A stretch of 64,000 nt of DNA from Desulfovibrio sp. X2 (GTDB lineage: Bacteria > Desulfobacterota > Desulfovibrionia > Desulfovibrionales > Desulfovibrionaceae): positions 124,001 to 188,000 of the forward strand of contig NZ_ATHV01000004.1 in the NCBI RefSeq assembly GCF_000422205.1. Direction: 5' to 3'. Made by a program: the position numbers and the translations under genes. Positions within the stretch are counted from its first letter, which is position 1. Every line of letters starts with the position of its first letter. Positions 57,128 to 64,000 of this stretch are shown piece by piece. The notes below the pieces were generated by a model. It had not been told where the DNA came from, did no database searches, and saw nothing but the letters and a program-made list of their open reading frames with translations.

Positions 57128-58621
57128 ATGAGCGGATACGTTCTTGCCATCGACCAGGGAACCACCAGCTCCCGCGCCATCCTCTTCACCCGCGCGGGCG
57201 ACATCAAGCAGATCGCCCAGAAGGAGTTCACCCAGATCTATCCCAAGCCGGGCTGGGTGGAGCACAACGCCAACGAGATCTTCGACACCGAGTCCTCGGT
57301 CATGACCGAGTGCCTGAGCCGCGCGGGCGTGGACGCCAGCGAGGTCGCGGCCATCGGCATCACCAACCAGCGCGAGACCACCGTGGTCTGGGACCGCCGT
57401 TCCGGCACCCCGGTCTACAACGCCATCGTCTGGCAGGACCGCCGCACCGCGGCCATCTGCGACGAGCTGAAGGCCAAGGGCATGTCCGAGACCGTGCGCG
57501 AGAAGACCGGCCTCATCATCGACTCCTACTTCTCCGGCACCAAGGTGCGCTGGATACTGGACAACGTGCCCGGCGCCCGCGAGAAGGCCGAGCGCGGCGA
57601 CCTGCTCTTCGGCACCATCGACACCTGGCTCATCTGGAACCTGACCAAGGGCGCGGTGCACGTCACGGACGTGAGCAACGCCAGCCGCACCATGATGTAC
57701 AACATCCACACCGGCCAGTGGGACGACGAGCTCCTGGCCATGCTGAACGTGCCGCGCTCCATGCTGCCCCGCGTGGCCGGGTCCTCCGAGGTGGTGGCCG
57801 AGACGCACCCCGAGTTCTTCGGCCGCGCGCTGCCCATCTCCGGCATCGTGGGCGACCAGCAGGCCGCGACCTTCGGCAACGCCTGCCTGAAGAAGGGCAT
57901 GGCCAAGAACACCTACGGCACCGGCTGCTTCATGCTCCTGAACACCGGCGAGTCCGCGCGCATCAGCAAGAACAACCTGCTGACCACCGTGGCCTGGGGC
58001 ACCCCCGAGAAATGCCTCTACGCCCTGGAAGGCAGCATCTTCATCGCCGGAGCCGTGGTGCAGTGGCTGCGCGACGGCCTGGGCATCATCGGCTCCGCGC
58101 CCGAGGTGGAGCAGCTGGCGCTTTCCGTGCCGGACAACGGCGGCGTCTTCCTGGTGCCCGCCTTCGCGGGCCTGGGCGCGCCGCACTGGGACCAGTACGC
58201 GCGCGGCGCCATGATGGGCATCACCCGCGGCGTGACCAAGGCGCACATCGCCCGCGCCGCGCTCGAGTCCATCGCCCTGCAGACCCTGGACATCATGGAC
58301 GCCATGCAGAAGGACGCGGGCGTGGAGCTGAAGGCCCTGCGCGCCGACGGCGGCGCCACGCGCAACAACCTGCTCATGCAGTTCCAGGCCGACATGCTCG
58401 GCGTGCCCGTGGAGCGGCCCCGGGTCACGGAGACCACCGCCCTGGGCGCCGCCTACCAGGCGGGCCTGGCCGTGGGCTTCTGGAAGAGCGAGGAGGAGAT
58501 CGAGCGCATGTGGCAGCTCGACCGCCGCTTCGAGCCCAACATGGACGCCGACCGCCGCGGCCAGCTGATCCACGACTGGAAGCGCGCCGTGGAGCGCTCC
58601 ATGGCCTGGGCCGAGGAATAG
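57128..58621 (+). CDS. glpK: Glycerol kinase
   Basis: 497 residues; phosphorylates incoming glycerol to glycerol 3-phosphate for GlpD. Recognised by [66 protein letters not shown] and [22 protein letters not shown]. The length is usual for the family. AGGAGGAAAAG lies before the ATG. It is the last gene of the glp unit and ends in a strong terminator 37 bp downstream. Confidence 0.97.
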   Translation: MSGYVLAIDQGTTSSRAILFTRAGDIKQIAQKEFTQIYPKPGWVEHNANEIFDTESSVMTECLSRAGVDASEVAAIGITNQRETTVVWDRRSGTPVYNAIVWQDRRTAAICDELKAKGMSETVREKTGLIIDSYFSGTKVRWILDNVPGAREKAERGDLLFGTIDTWLIWNLTKGAVHVTDVSNASRTMMYNIHTGQWDDELLAMLNVPRSMLPRVAGSSEVVAETHPEFFGRALPISGIVGDQQAATFGNACLKKGMAKNTYGTGCFMLLNTGESARISKNNLLTTVAWGTPEKCLYALEGSIFIAGAVVQWLRDGLGIIGSAPEVEQLALSVPDNGGVFLVPAFAGLGAPHWDQYARGAMMGITRGVTKAHIARAALESIALQTLDIMDAMQKDAGVELKALRADGGATRNNLLMQFQADMLGVPVERPRVTETTALGAAYQAGLAVGFWKSEEEIERMWQLDRRFEPNMDADRRGQLIHDWKRAVERSMAWAEE

Positions 58622-58657
58622 CCCGGGAACAGCCTGCCCACACGACGACACCCAAAA

Positions 58658-58687
58658 GGGCGCGTGCTCACGCACGCGCCCTTTTTT
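58658..58687 (+). terminator. Terminator of the glp operon
   Basis: A 10-bp perfect stem (58658–58667 with 58672–58681) with a TCAC loop is followed by six T residues. Confidence 0.92.
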
Positions 58688-58695
58688 ATCGGGAT

Positions 58696-58814
58696 GCCTC
58701 CGGCGGCCAGAGAGGGGCTCCGCGCCCCTCTCTGGACTCTCCCTCGCGAGGCTCAGCCTCGACCGCCACCGCACGCGGCACGACTGGCGAACAGGCAAAG
58801 GCCGCCTGGGCGTG
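58696..58814. repeat. GCCTCCGGCGGCCAG-type intergenic repeat, copy B
   Basis: Same 15-base start and general plan as the element at 10895–11016. A 12-bp perfect hairpin occupies 58707–58718 with 58724–58735. The stem core differs from copy A (AGAGGGGC versus GGCGGGGGC) while pairing is preserved. Confidence 0.7.
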
Positions 58815-58858
58815 AAGGGCCCTGAAAATCTTTTCTCGAATGATGTCCCCGACATCTC

Positions 58859-59241
58859 CGCCAGGGCGCTCAAAAGGTGTCGGATGCAAGGAGCAAGAAG
58901 AGTTCAAGCCCGACGCGTATTCCTGATACGCGAGGGTTTGAACTCTTCGCAGCGACGCCGCAGACGGCGCCTTTTCAGCGCCCTGGCCCAGGCCGCTCAA
59001 ATAGTGCCGGATGCAAGGAGCAAGAAAAATTCGCGTCCGACGCGTATTCCAAGATACGCGAGGGCGCGAATTTTTCGCGGCGACGCCGCAGATGATGCTT
59101 TTTCAGCGACCACCGCCAGGGCGCTCAAAAGGTGTCGGATGCAAGGAGCAAGAAGAGTTCAAGCCCGACGCGTATTCCTGATACGCGAGGGTTTGAACTC
59201 TTCGCAGCGACGCCGCAGACGGCGCCTTTTCAGCGCCCTGG
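58859..59241. repeat. Three tandem copies of a 127–128-bp palindromic element
   Basis: Copy 1 (58859–58986) and copy 3 (59114–59241) read as identical over 128 bp; copy 2 (58987–59113) is a diverged version. Each copy is a long imperfect hairpin. In copies 1 and 3 the outer 17-bp ends (CCAGGGCGCT(C/G)AAAAGG) are inverted with one mismatch. The inner 11-bp stem is 58897–58907 with 58938–58948 in copy 1 and 59025–59035 with 59065–59075 in copy 2; they differ at seven positions, all compensated on the other arm. Short frames inside are probably not genes. With copy B this fills 58622–59229. Confidence 0.85.
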
Positions 59242-59934
59242 CCTGGAGCCGATGAAGGAGAGGTAACGCCAGAGCCCGCCGAAGGCCGGGACAACGCGCT
59301 CGACAAGGGGCTCGAAGCGGGCCTTGGCCTGGGACAGCAGGTGGCCCTGCATGCGCACGTGGTTCATGCCCATCCAGCGCTCGAAGGCGCGCGCGGGCGT
59401 GTCGTGGAAGTCGACCACGGCCAGCAGGCCGCCGGGCTTGAGATCGCGAAACGCCGCGTCCAGGGCCTGCTCGAAGCCGGGGTTGAACATGGACAGGGCG
59501 TAGGAGAAGAGGACGAGGTCGAAGGAACCGGCCTGCACGGGCGCGTCGTAGGCCTGCTCGCGCAGCTCCACGCGCGCGCAGCCGCCCTCGCCGCGCGCGA
59601 GCCTGCGCCGGGCCACCGCGAGCATGGAGGGGCAGAGGTCCACGCCCACGATGCGCGCGCCGGGAAAGCGCCGGGCGAGCATGCCGAGGTTCCTGCCCGT
59701 GCCACAGCCCGCCTCCAGGATGGACAGCCCGGCGAGCCCGGGCGTGCGGGAGCCCGCCCCTTGCGCTCCGCACAGGGCCTGGGCTGCCAGGTGGCGTTCA
59801 GCCTCGGAGACGATGGCGGAGCGGCCGAAGAGGAAGGTCCAGCGCGTGGCGTCGTAGATGCGCGCGTGCAGCCGGTAGTAGCCCTTGAGCGCGTCCGGGC
59901 CGCAGGCCCCGTCCATCTTTCCGGTCTCTTCCAT
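59230..59934 (-). CDS. SAM-dependent methyltransferase, BtaB-like
   Basis: 234 residues of a class I methyltransferase. Motif I is ILEAGCGTGRNLGML, motif II GVDLCPSMLAVAR, and SFDLVLFSYALSMF follows. The lead YYRLHARIYDATRWTFLFGR is characteristic of the methyltransferases paired with BtaA, which trimethylate the amino group of diacylglyceryl-homoserine. It starts one base after the btaA-like stop. Its last codons and stop (59230–59241) lie in the end of the third palindromic repeat copy. Without lipid data the product remains uncertain. Confidence 0.75.
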   Translation of the reverse strand: MEETGKMDGACGPDALKGYYRLHARIYDATRWTFLFGRSAIVSEAERHLAAQALCGAQGAGSRTPGLAGLSILEAGCGTGRNLGMLARRFPGARIVGVDLCPSMLAVARRRLARGEGGCARVELREQAYDAPVQAGSFDLVLFSYALSMFNPGFEQALDAAFRDLKPGGLLAVVDFHDTPARAFERWMGMNHVRMQGHLLSQAKARFEPLVERVVPAFGGLWRYLSFIGSRPGR

Positions 59935-59935
59935 G

Positions 59936-61084
59936 TCAGCCCACCACTGCCAAATGCTGGCTGCCGTAGGTGCCCACGCGGTCGGCCTCGTGCAGGGGCC
60001 CGGTCAGCTCGGGCCGGAAGGCCAGGCGCGTGCGCGCCTCGGCCGGGATGAAGCCCGCGTCCGAGCCTGCCGAGCGCATGAGCACGCGCGCCCCGGGCCT
60101 GGCCCAGGCGAGGATGAGCCGCCATTCCTCGCGCAGGTCGTGCGGGCGATGGCGCGCCATCCAGTCCTGGTGGTCCAGGAGCACGAAATGGCTGAAGCGC
60201 CGCCTGGACGAGGCCAGGAAGCCGGACAGGGTGCCGGTGAAGGCGGAGAGCGCGTCCACCCGCTCGCGCAGGGTCTCGAAGTGCTCGGGCTTCAGGTAGT
60301 TGGGGCAGCACCCGGGGCTGTAGGAGCCGGTCAGGTAGACGCGCCAGAAGTAGTTCTGGCCGATGGGCACGCGGGTCAGCACGTGGCGCAGCCGGTCGCG
60401 CACGAAGGAGGCGAGCCCGCCCGGGTGCTCGCGCCGGATGATCTCTATCTGCGGCCTGGGCACGCCGAGCAGGGCCATGACGAAGGGCTGGCGCACGGCA
60501 AAGGAAAGCAGCGGGTCCCAGAGCCTGGGCTCGATCCTGTCGTAGATCGCGGTCTGCTCGGCCTCGCTCTTCGCCTCCAGGAGCTCAAGGGCCAGGGCGC
60601 GCAGCCCCGGCTTCAGCCGCCACAGGATGCGCGACACGCCCCAGGCCACGTCCCCGGCCGCGGCGCGCCAGTAGAACGAGCCGCGGCCCGAGGGCGAGAA
60701 CCAGCCGATCTTGGCGTCCCAGAATTCCTGGGCATAGCCCGGCAGGCGCGGCCTGACCGCGGCGTAGATGGCCTTGTGGCCCGCGTCCGCGCCCTGGCCG
60801 AAGAGCGACCACAGCCAGTCGTGGCGGCCCGTGGCGATGAGCGCGCGCTTGAGCTCGAGGAGCGCGTTCTGGCGGAAGTTCACGTCCACGCAGCACACGG
60901 CGCGCGGCCCGTCCAGGAGATAGTCCAGGGCGTTGCAGCCCGCGGAGGTGATGACCACGACCTCGGAGGAGGCGTCCAGGCCGAGCAGGCGGCGGTCCAG
61001 GGCCGGGTCCTCCCAGCAGGCGTTGTAGATCAGGCGGCGGCCGTGGATCAGTTCGAAGAGCTTGTCGTGCAGGGCGTCACGCAT
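59936..61084 (-). CDS. BtaA-like 3-amino-3-carboxypropyl transferase (DUF3419)
   Basis: 382 residues, recognised by LIYNACWEDPALDRRLLGLD and VVVITSAGCNALDYLLDGPRAVCCVDVNFRQNALLELKRALI. BtaA moves the aminocarboxypropyl group of SAM onto diacylglycerol, the first step to the betaine lipid DGTS, a phosphorus-free phosphatidylcholine substitute. The ATG (MRDALHDK) has GGGGAGG and overlaps the radical SAM gene by 8 bases. Together with the methyltransferase it forms the two-enzyme betaine-lipid set; the extra radical SAM gene is not part of the known pathway. Confidence 0.8.
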   Translation of the reverse strand: MRDALHDKLFELIHGRRLIYNACWEDPALDRRLLGLDASSEVVVITSAGCNALDYLLDGPRAVCCVDVNFRQNALLELKRALIATGRHDWLWSLFGQGADAGHKAIYAAVRPRLPGYAQEFWDAKIGWFSPSGRGSFYWRAAAGDVAWGVSRILWRLKPGLRALALELLEAKSEAEQTAIYDRIEPRLWDPLLSFAVRQPFVMALLGVPRPQIEIIRREHPGGLASFVRDRLRHVLTRVPIGQNYFWRVYLTGSYSPGCCPNYLKPEHFETLRERVDALSAFTGTLSGFLASSRRRFSHFVLLDHQDWMARHRPHDLREEWRLILAWARPGARVLMRSAGSDAGFIPAEARTRLAFRPELTGPLHEADRVGTYGSQHLAVVG

Positions 61085-62378
61085 GGGGCCTCCCCGCCTG
61101 CGGCGCGAAGCGCGCCAGGGCGGCGGAATCGGGCGGGCGGCGGGCATCGAACCAGCCGCAGGCGCGGTAGTAGGTGAGGTCGCCGAGCCAGGCGCGGGCG
61201 AAGGCCCGGTCCGAGGCGAAGCGGGCGGCCAGGGAAAACGGCGCGGAAAAAAGGGACAGGAGCGGCGCGGCCAGCTCGGAGGGATCGCGGAAGCACTCCC
61301 ACTCGCAGCGGCGGCAGAAGGCCTTGTCGCGCACGCGGCGCGGGTCCAGGGCCTTGGCCGGGCCCAGCGGCTCGTCGCCCCGGTAGCCGCAGGGATAGGC
61401 CTGCATGTCCGCGCAGTCCACGTAGAAGAAATCGATGCCGCCCCGGCAGGGCGCGGAGAACGGCGCGGAGAGGGGCGCGGTTCCGGGCGCTGCCGCGTCC
61501 AGGTCGCGGATCAGGGCCATGAGCGAGCTCACGGGCGTGAAGATGCGCATGCGGTGGCGGTGCTGCGGCACGGCGTCTGCCAGGGCGGCGAAGAGCTCGC
61601 GCTTCTCCGCGCGGCTGAAGCTGATCATGTCCGCCGCGCTCGAGGCCTGGTAGACCGCGCCGCCCTCCTCTCGGCTCATGGGGTAGCAGGCGTTGGCGAT
61701 GGTGAAGCCGAGCTCCTCGGCGCGCATGTAGAAGCGCGAGAAGGCGAGGCGCGTGGCCTCGAAGAAGGCCTCGCGCCCGGCGTCCTCGAGATGGGGCAGG
61801 GGCTCGCCCCCGCCGGTCAGGCGGTTGATGCCCAGGTTCACGGAGGGATACAGGCCGTGCTCGTGGAAGATGGGCAGGGCGCGCTCGATCCCCGCGACCA
61901 CGCCGGGCAGGCCGCGGTTTCGCTCGTGGGCCTCGGTCCCGGCCGAGTCCAGGCTGATCCAGAAGGTGGAGAAGCCCGCGGCCAGGAGCTTTTCGGCCAG
62001 GGTGTGCACGCGGCGCTCGAACGAGGGGCGGTCCGAGCCGGTGAAGAGGAAGCCGTTGGTCCCGGTGCGCACGTGGGAGATGCCCGCCGCGCGGGCGTGC
62101 CGGGCCAGGGCGCAGATCTCGTCCAGGCAGAGCAGCGGCTCGCCGCCGGTGAAGGAGACGGCGGCCACGCCGCGCGCGGCGAGAGCGTCCAGCATGCGCC
62201 GCGCGGCGTCCGGCTCCATGGCCGTACGCGGCATGTCGTTGTCGCGACGCATGCCGCACTGCGCGCAGGCGGCGTTGCAGCGGTCCGTGTACTGGATGAC
62301 GACCTGTCCGGGCAGGCGCCCGCGGGCCAGTCGGCCGAGGATCTTCAGCGAGGCGGAGAATGGTCTGGGTGCGGTCAC
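61077..62378 (-). CDS. Radical SAM protein of the betaine-lipid-like operon
   Basis: 433 residues with a GTG start and AAAGGA before it. The radical cluster motif is Cys34/38/41 (RCNAACAQCG), followed by SFTGGEPLL and SLDSAGTEAHERNRGLPGV. The C-terminal part has further Cys residues (APCRGGIDFFYVDCADMQAYPCGYRG, CRRCEWEC), consistent with auxiliary Fe–S clusters. It is translationally coupled to the BtaA-like gene. Reaction unknown: head-group or acyl-chain modification of the lipid is an inference from context. It is divergent from ahbC, with a 244-bp spacer in which I see no clear promoter. Confidence 0.75.
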   Translation of the reverse strand: MTAPRPFSASLKILGRLARGRLPGQVVIQYTDRCNAACAQCGMRRDNDMPRTAMEPDAARRMLDALAARGVAAVSFTGGEPLLCLDEICALARHARAAGISHVRTGTNGFLFTGSDRPSFERRVHTLAEKLLAAGFSTFWISLDSAGTEAHERNRGLPGVVAGIERALPIFHEHGLYPSVNLGINRLTGGGEPLPHLEDAGREAFFEATRLAFSRFYMRAEELGFTIANACYPMSREEGGAVYQASSAADMISFSRAEKRELFAALADAVPQHRHRMRIFTPVSSLMALIRDLDAAAPGTAPLSAPFSAPCRGGIDFFYVDCADMQAYPCGYRGDEPLGPAKALDPRRVRDKAFCRRCEWECFRDPSELAAPLLSLFSAPFSLAARFASDRAFARAWLGDLTYYRACGWFDARRPPDSAALARFAPQAGRPHA

Positions 62379-62622
62379 GTACGGCGTCCTTTGTTCTCCC
62401 TGCCTAGCGGCGGACCGTTACGCCCTGGTGTCCATCGTGTGCCGCACCGGCCGCATTTTCCCTTGCCTTGAGGGGTCCAGGCCTTATCCTGTGCGGGCGG
62501 GCGCGCCTCCCCGTCCGCTGCCGGACACTGCAGGACCGCCGCGCTCCGACCGCGCGCGGGGCTGTTCAGGGGGGGCGAAATGTGGTAGCCCGCTCTCTTC
62601 GCATCATCTTCGGAGGTCACAC

Positions 62623-63873
62623 GTGATCGGCATTTCCAAACTCTTCTGCGGTACGGTGGAGCCCTCGGACGCCCTGCGCTACGGGCGCCATTCCGGCAAG
62701 CTCCCTTCCCATCTTCTCCAGTTCTCCAAGGACAAGAAGCCCGTCGTGGTCTGGAACATGACCCGCCGGTGCAACCTCAAATGCATCCATTGCTACGCGC
62801 AGGCCGTGGAGGCCGAGGAGGAGCTGGGCGGACGCGACGCCATCTCCACCGCGCAGGCCAAGGCCATGATCGACGACCTTGCCGCCTACGGCGCGCCGGT
62901 GATGCTCTTTTCCGGCGGCGAGCCCCTGGTGCGCCGCGACCTGACCGAGCTGGCCAGCCACGCCACGGCCAAGGGCATGCGCGCGGTCATCTCCACCAAC
63001 GGCACGCTCATCACCAAGGAGAAGGCCCGCGAGCTGAAGGACGTGGGCCTGTCCTACGTGGGCATCTCCATGGACGGCGGCGAGGCCGTGCACGACAAGT
63101 TCCGCGCCGTGCCGGGCGCCTTCAAAAAGGCCATCCAGGGCATCGAGAACTGCCAGGCCGAAGGGCTCAAGGTGGGGCTGCGCTTCACCATCAACCGCCA
63201 CAACGCGGGCGAGGTGCCCACGCTCTTCCGCCTCCTGGAAGACCTGGAAGTGCCCCGCATCTGCTTCTACCACCTGGTCTACGCGGGCCGCGGCTCCGAG
63301 ATGGTGGCCGAGGACCTGGACCACGCGCAGACCCGCGCCGTGGTGGACCTGATCATGGACGAGACGCGCGCCCTGTTCGAGCGCGGCAAGGAGAAGGAGG
63401 TCCTGACCGTGGACAACCACGCGGACGGCCCCTACCTCTGGCTGCGCATGCTGCGCGAGGACCCCAAGCGCGCCGCCGAGGTCCTGGAGCTGCTGTCCTG
63501 GAACGAGGGCAACAGCACGGGCCGCGGCATCGGCTGCATCTCCTGGGACGGCCAGGTGCACGCCGACCAGTTCTGGCGCAACCACACCTTCGGCAACGTG
63601 CTCGAGCGCCCCTTCTCCGAGATCTGGGACGACCCGAACATCGAGATGCTGCACAAGCTGAAGGACAAGCGGCCCTACGTGGGCGGACGCTGCGCCCGCT
63701 GCCGCTTCCTGAACATCTGCGGCGGCAACTTCCGGGCCCGCGCCGAGGCCGTGTACGGCGACATCTGGGCGCAGGACCCGGCCTGCTACCTGACGGACGA
63801 CGAGATCACGGGCGAGCCCGTGTGCCGTCCGGACGAGCGGGGCGGAAGCGACGAGGCGGCCTGCGCCCGCTAG
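62623..63873 (+). CDS. ahbC: 12,18-didecarboxysiroheme deacetylase (AhbC)
   Basis: A 416-residue radical SAM enzyme of the siroheme-dependent (alternative) heme pathway: it removes the acetate side chains of didecarboxysiroheme to give Fe-coproporphyrin III. It has Cys50/54/57 (RRCNLKCIHC), LFSGGEPLVRRDL, and a SPASM-like C-terminus (CISWDGQVHADQFWRNHTFGN, CARCRFLNICGGNFRAR). The N-terminal LFCGTVEPSDALRYGRHSGK is a close match to Desulfovibrio AhbC. The start is GTG (VIGISK) with GGAGGT before it. hemB follows after 64 bp, the order seen in Desulfovibrio. Confidence 0.92.
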   Translation: MIGISKLFCGTVEPSDALRYGRHSGKLPSHLLQFSKDKKPVVVWNMTRRCNLKCIHCYAQAVEAEEELGGRDAISTAQAKAMIDDLAAYGAPVMLFSGGEPLVRRDLTELASHATAKGMRAVISTNGTLITKEKARELKDVGLSYVGISMDGGEAVHDKFRAVPGAFKKAIQGIENCQAEGLKVGLRFTINRHNAGEVPTLFRLLEDLEVPRICFYHLVYAGRGSEMVAEDLDHAQTRAVVDLIMDETRALFERGKEKEVLTVDNHADGPYLWLRMLREDPKRAAEVLELLSWNEGNSTGRGIGCISWDGQVHADQFWRNHTFGNVLERPFSEIWDDPNIEMLHKLKDKRPYVGGRCARCRFLNICGGNFRARAEAVYGDIWAQDPACYLTDDEITGEPVCRPDERGGSDEAACAR

Positions 63874-63937
63874 GCGGCCGCACGACGGCAGAAACGAAAC
63901 GATCTCCCGCCGAATGCGGGGAGCGAGGAATACGACG

Positions 63938-64000
63938 ATGGACTTCTTCCGCGGCCGTCGCCTGCGCGCCGATCCGGCCATCAGGCGCATGACGGCAGAG
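63938..64000 (+). CDS. hemB: Porphobilinogen synthase, N-terminal fragment
   Basis: The 21 codons before the window edge read MDFFRGRRLRADPAIRRMTA and one more residue. The RxRRLRxxPAIRRM pattern is the conserved N-terminus of porphobilinogen synthase, which joins two 5-aminolevulinates. GAGCGAGGAA lies upstream. The next step after ahbC in Desulfovibrio heme clusters is hemB, so context agrees. The remaining more than 300 residues lie to the right. Confidence 0.75.
   Translation, partial: MDFFRGRRLRADPAIRRMTAE

Noticed and set aside
58859-59241. CRISPR array
   Set aside because: The repeat unit is about 128 bp, tandem with no unique spacers, and there are no cas genes.
58812-59255. Small open frames inside the three-copy repeat
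   Set aside because: They recur only because the repeat recurs, are Arg-rich and lack ribosome sites; the compensated stem changes indicate structure, not coding.

Overview
This 64-kb window is high-GC DNA that I would assign to a sulfate-reducing bacterium of the order Desulfovibrionales. The main reasons are a close match to the Desulfovibrio MOP-type molybdenum aldehyde oxidoreductase, an Adh–HdrCBA–FlxDCBA ethanol-oxidation operon, a CX4C rubredoxin, an AhbC-type alternative heme gene followed by hemB, and a conserved rpsB–tsf–pyrH–frr–uppS … cdsA–dxr–rseP–tsaB–flagellin–fliD–fliS order. The species cannot be fixed from the sequence alone.

Layout. 1–6.5 kb: the end of an EF-G gene, a secreted transglutaminase-like protein, a small unknown gene, plsC, RNase J and an FAH-family hydrolase. 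6.7–10.9 kb: rpsB, tsf, pyrH, frr, uppS and a cysteine hydrolase. 11.5–30.8 kb: an accessory block for ethanol and aldehyde oxidation. It holds mop and a molybdopterin-binding partner on the minus strand; divergently, adh, hdrCBA, flxDCBA, a diiron protein, a TrfA-like protein, a second Fe-ADH, a histidine kinase and a sigma54 activator; and then a radical SAM gene with a possible small peptide gene. 30.8–36.3 kb: a CheB–CheR–PAS fusion and a hybrid kinase. 36.8–41.1 kb: rubredoxin, then the resumed cdsA–dxr–rseP–tsaB run. 41.2–48.3 kb: two flagellins, fliD, fliS, a glycosyltransferase and a nitrilase-like enzyme. 48.4–53.0 kb: a zinc-ribbon/Yip1 membrane protein, an OmpA lipoprotein and two receiver proteins. 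53.6–58.6 kb: a SorC-type regulator with glpD, glpF and glpK. 58.7–59.2 kb: intergenic repeats. 59.2–62.4 kb: a minus-strand radical SAM–BtaA–BtaB-like operon. 62.6–64 kb: ahbC and the start of hemB.

How the genes work together. Alcohol would be oxidised by the Fe-ADHs, aldehyde by Mop, and NADH by the Flx–Hdr complex. Matches to sigma54 promoters drive both arms of the divergent mop/adh region and the downstream radical SAM gene. A sigma54 activator with an intact GAFTGA motif sits in the same block, so I infer one regulon. The glp genes form a self-contained glycerol uptake and oxidation operon under a SorC-type regulator.

The candidates for something undescribed are (i) the radical SAM plus betaine-lipid-like synthase operon at 59.2–62.4 kb, (ii) the sigma54-driven small ORF plus radical SAM pair at 29.6–30.8 kb, and (iii) a three-copy 128-bp palindromic repeat at 58.86–59.24 kb whose central stem changes by compensated substitutions. 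No tRNA, rRNA, CRISPR array, transposase or integrase was found.
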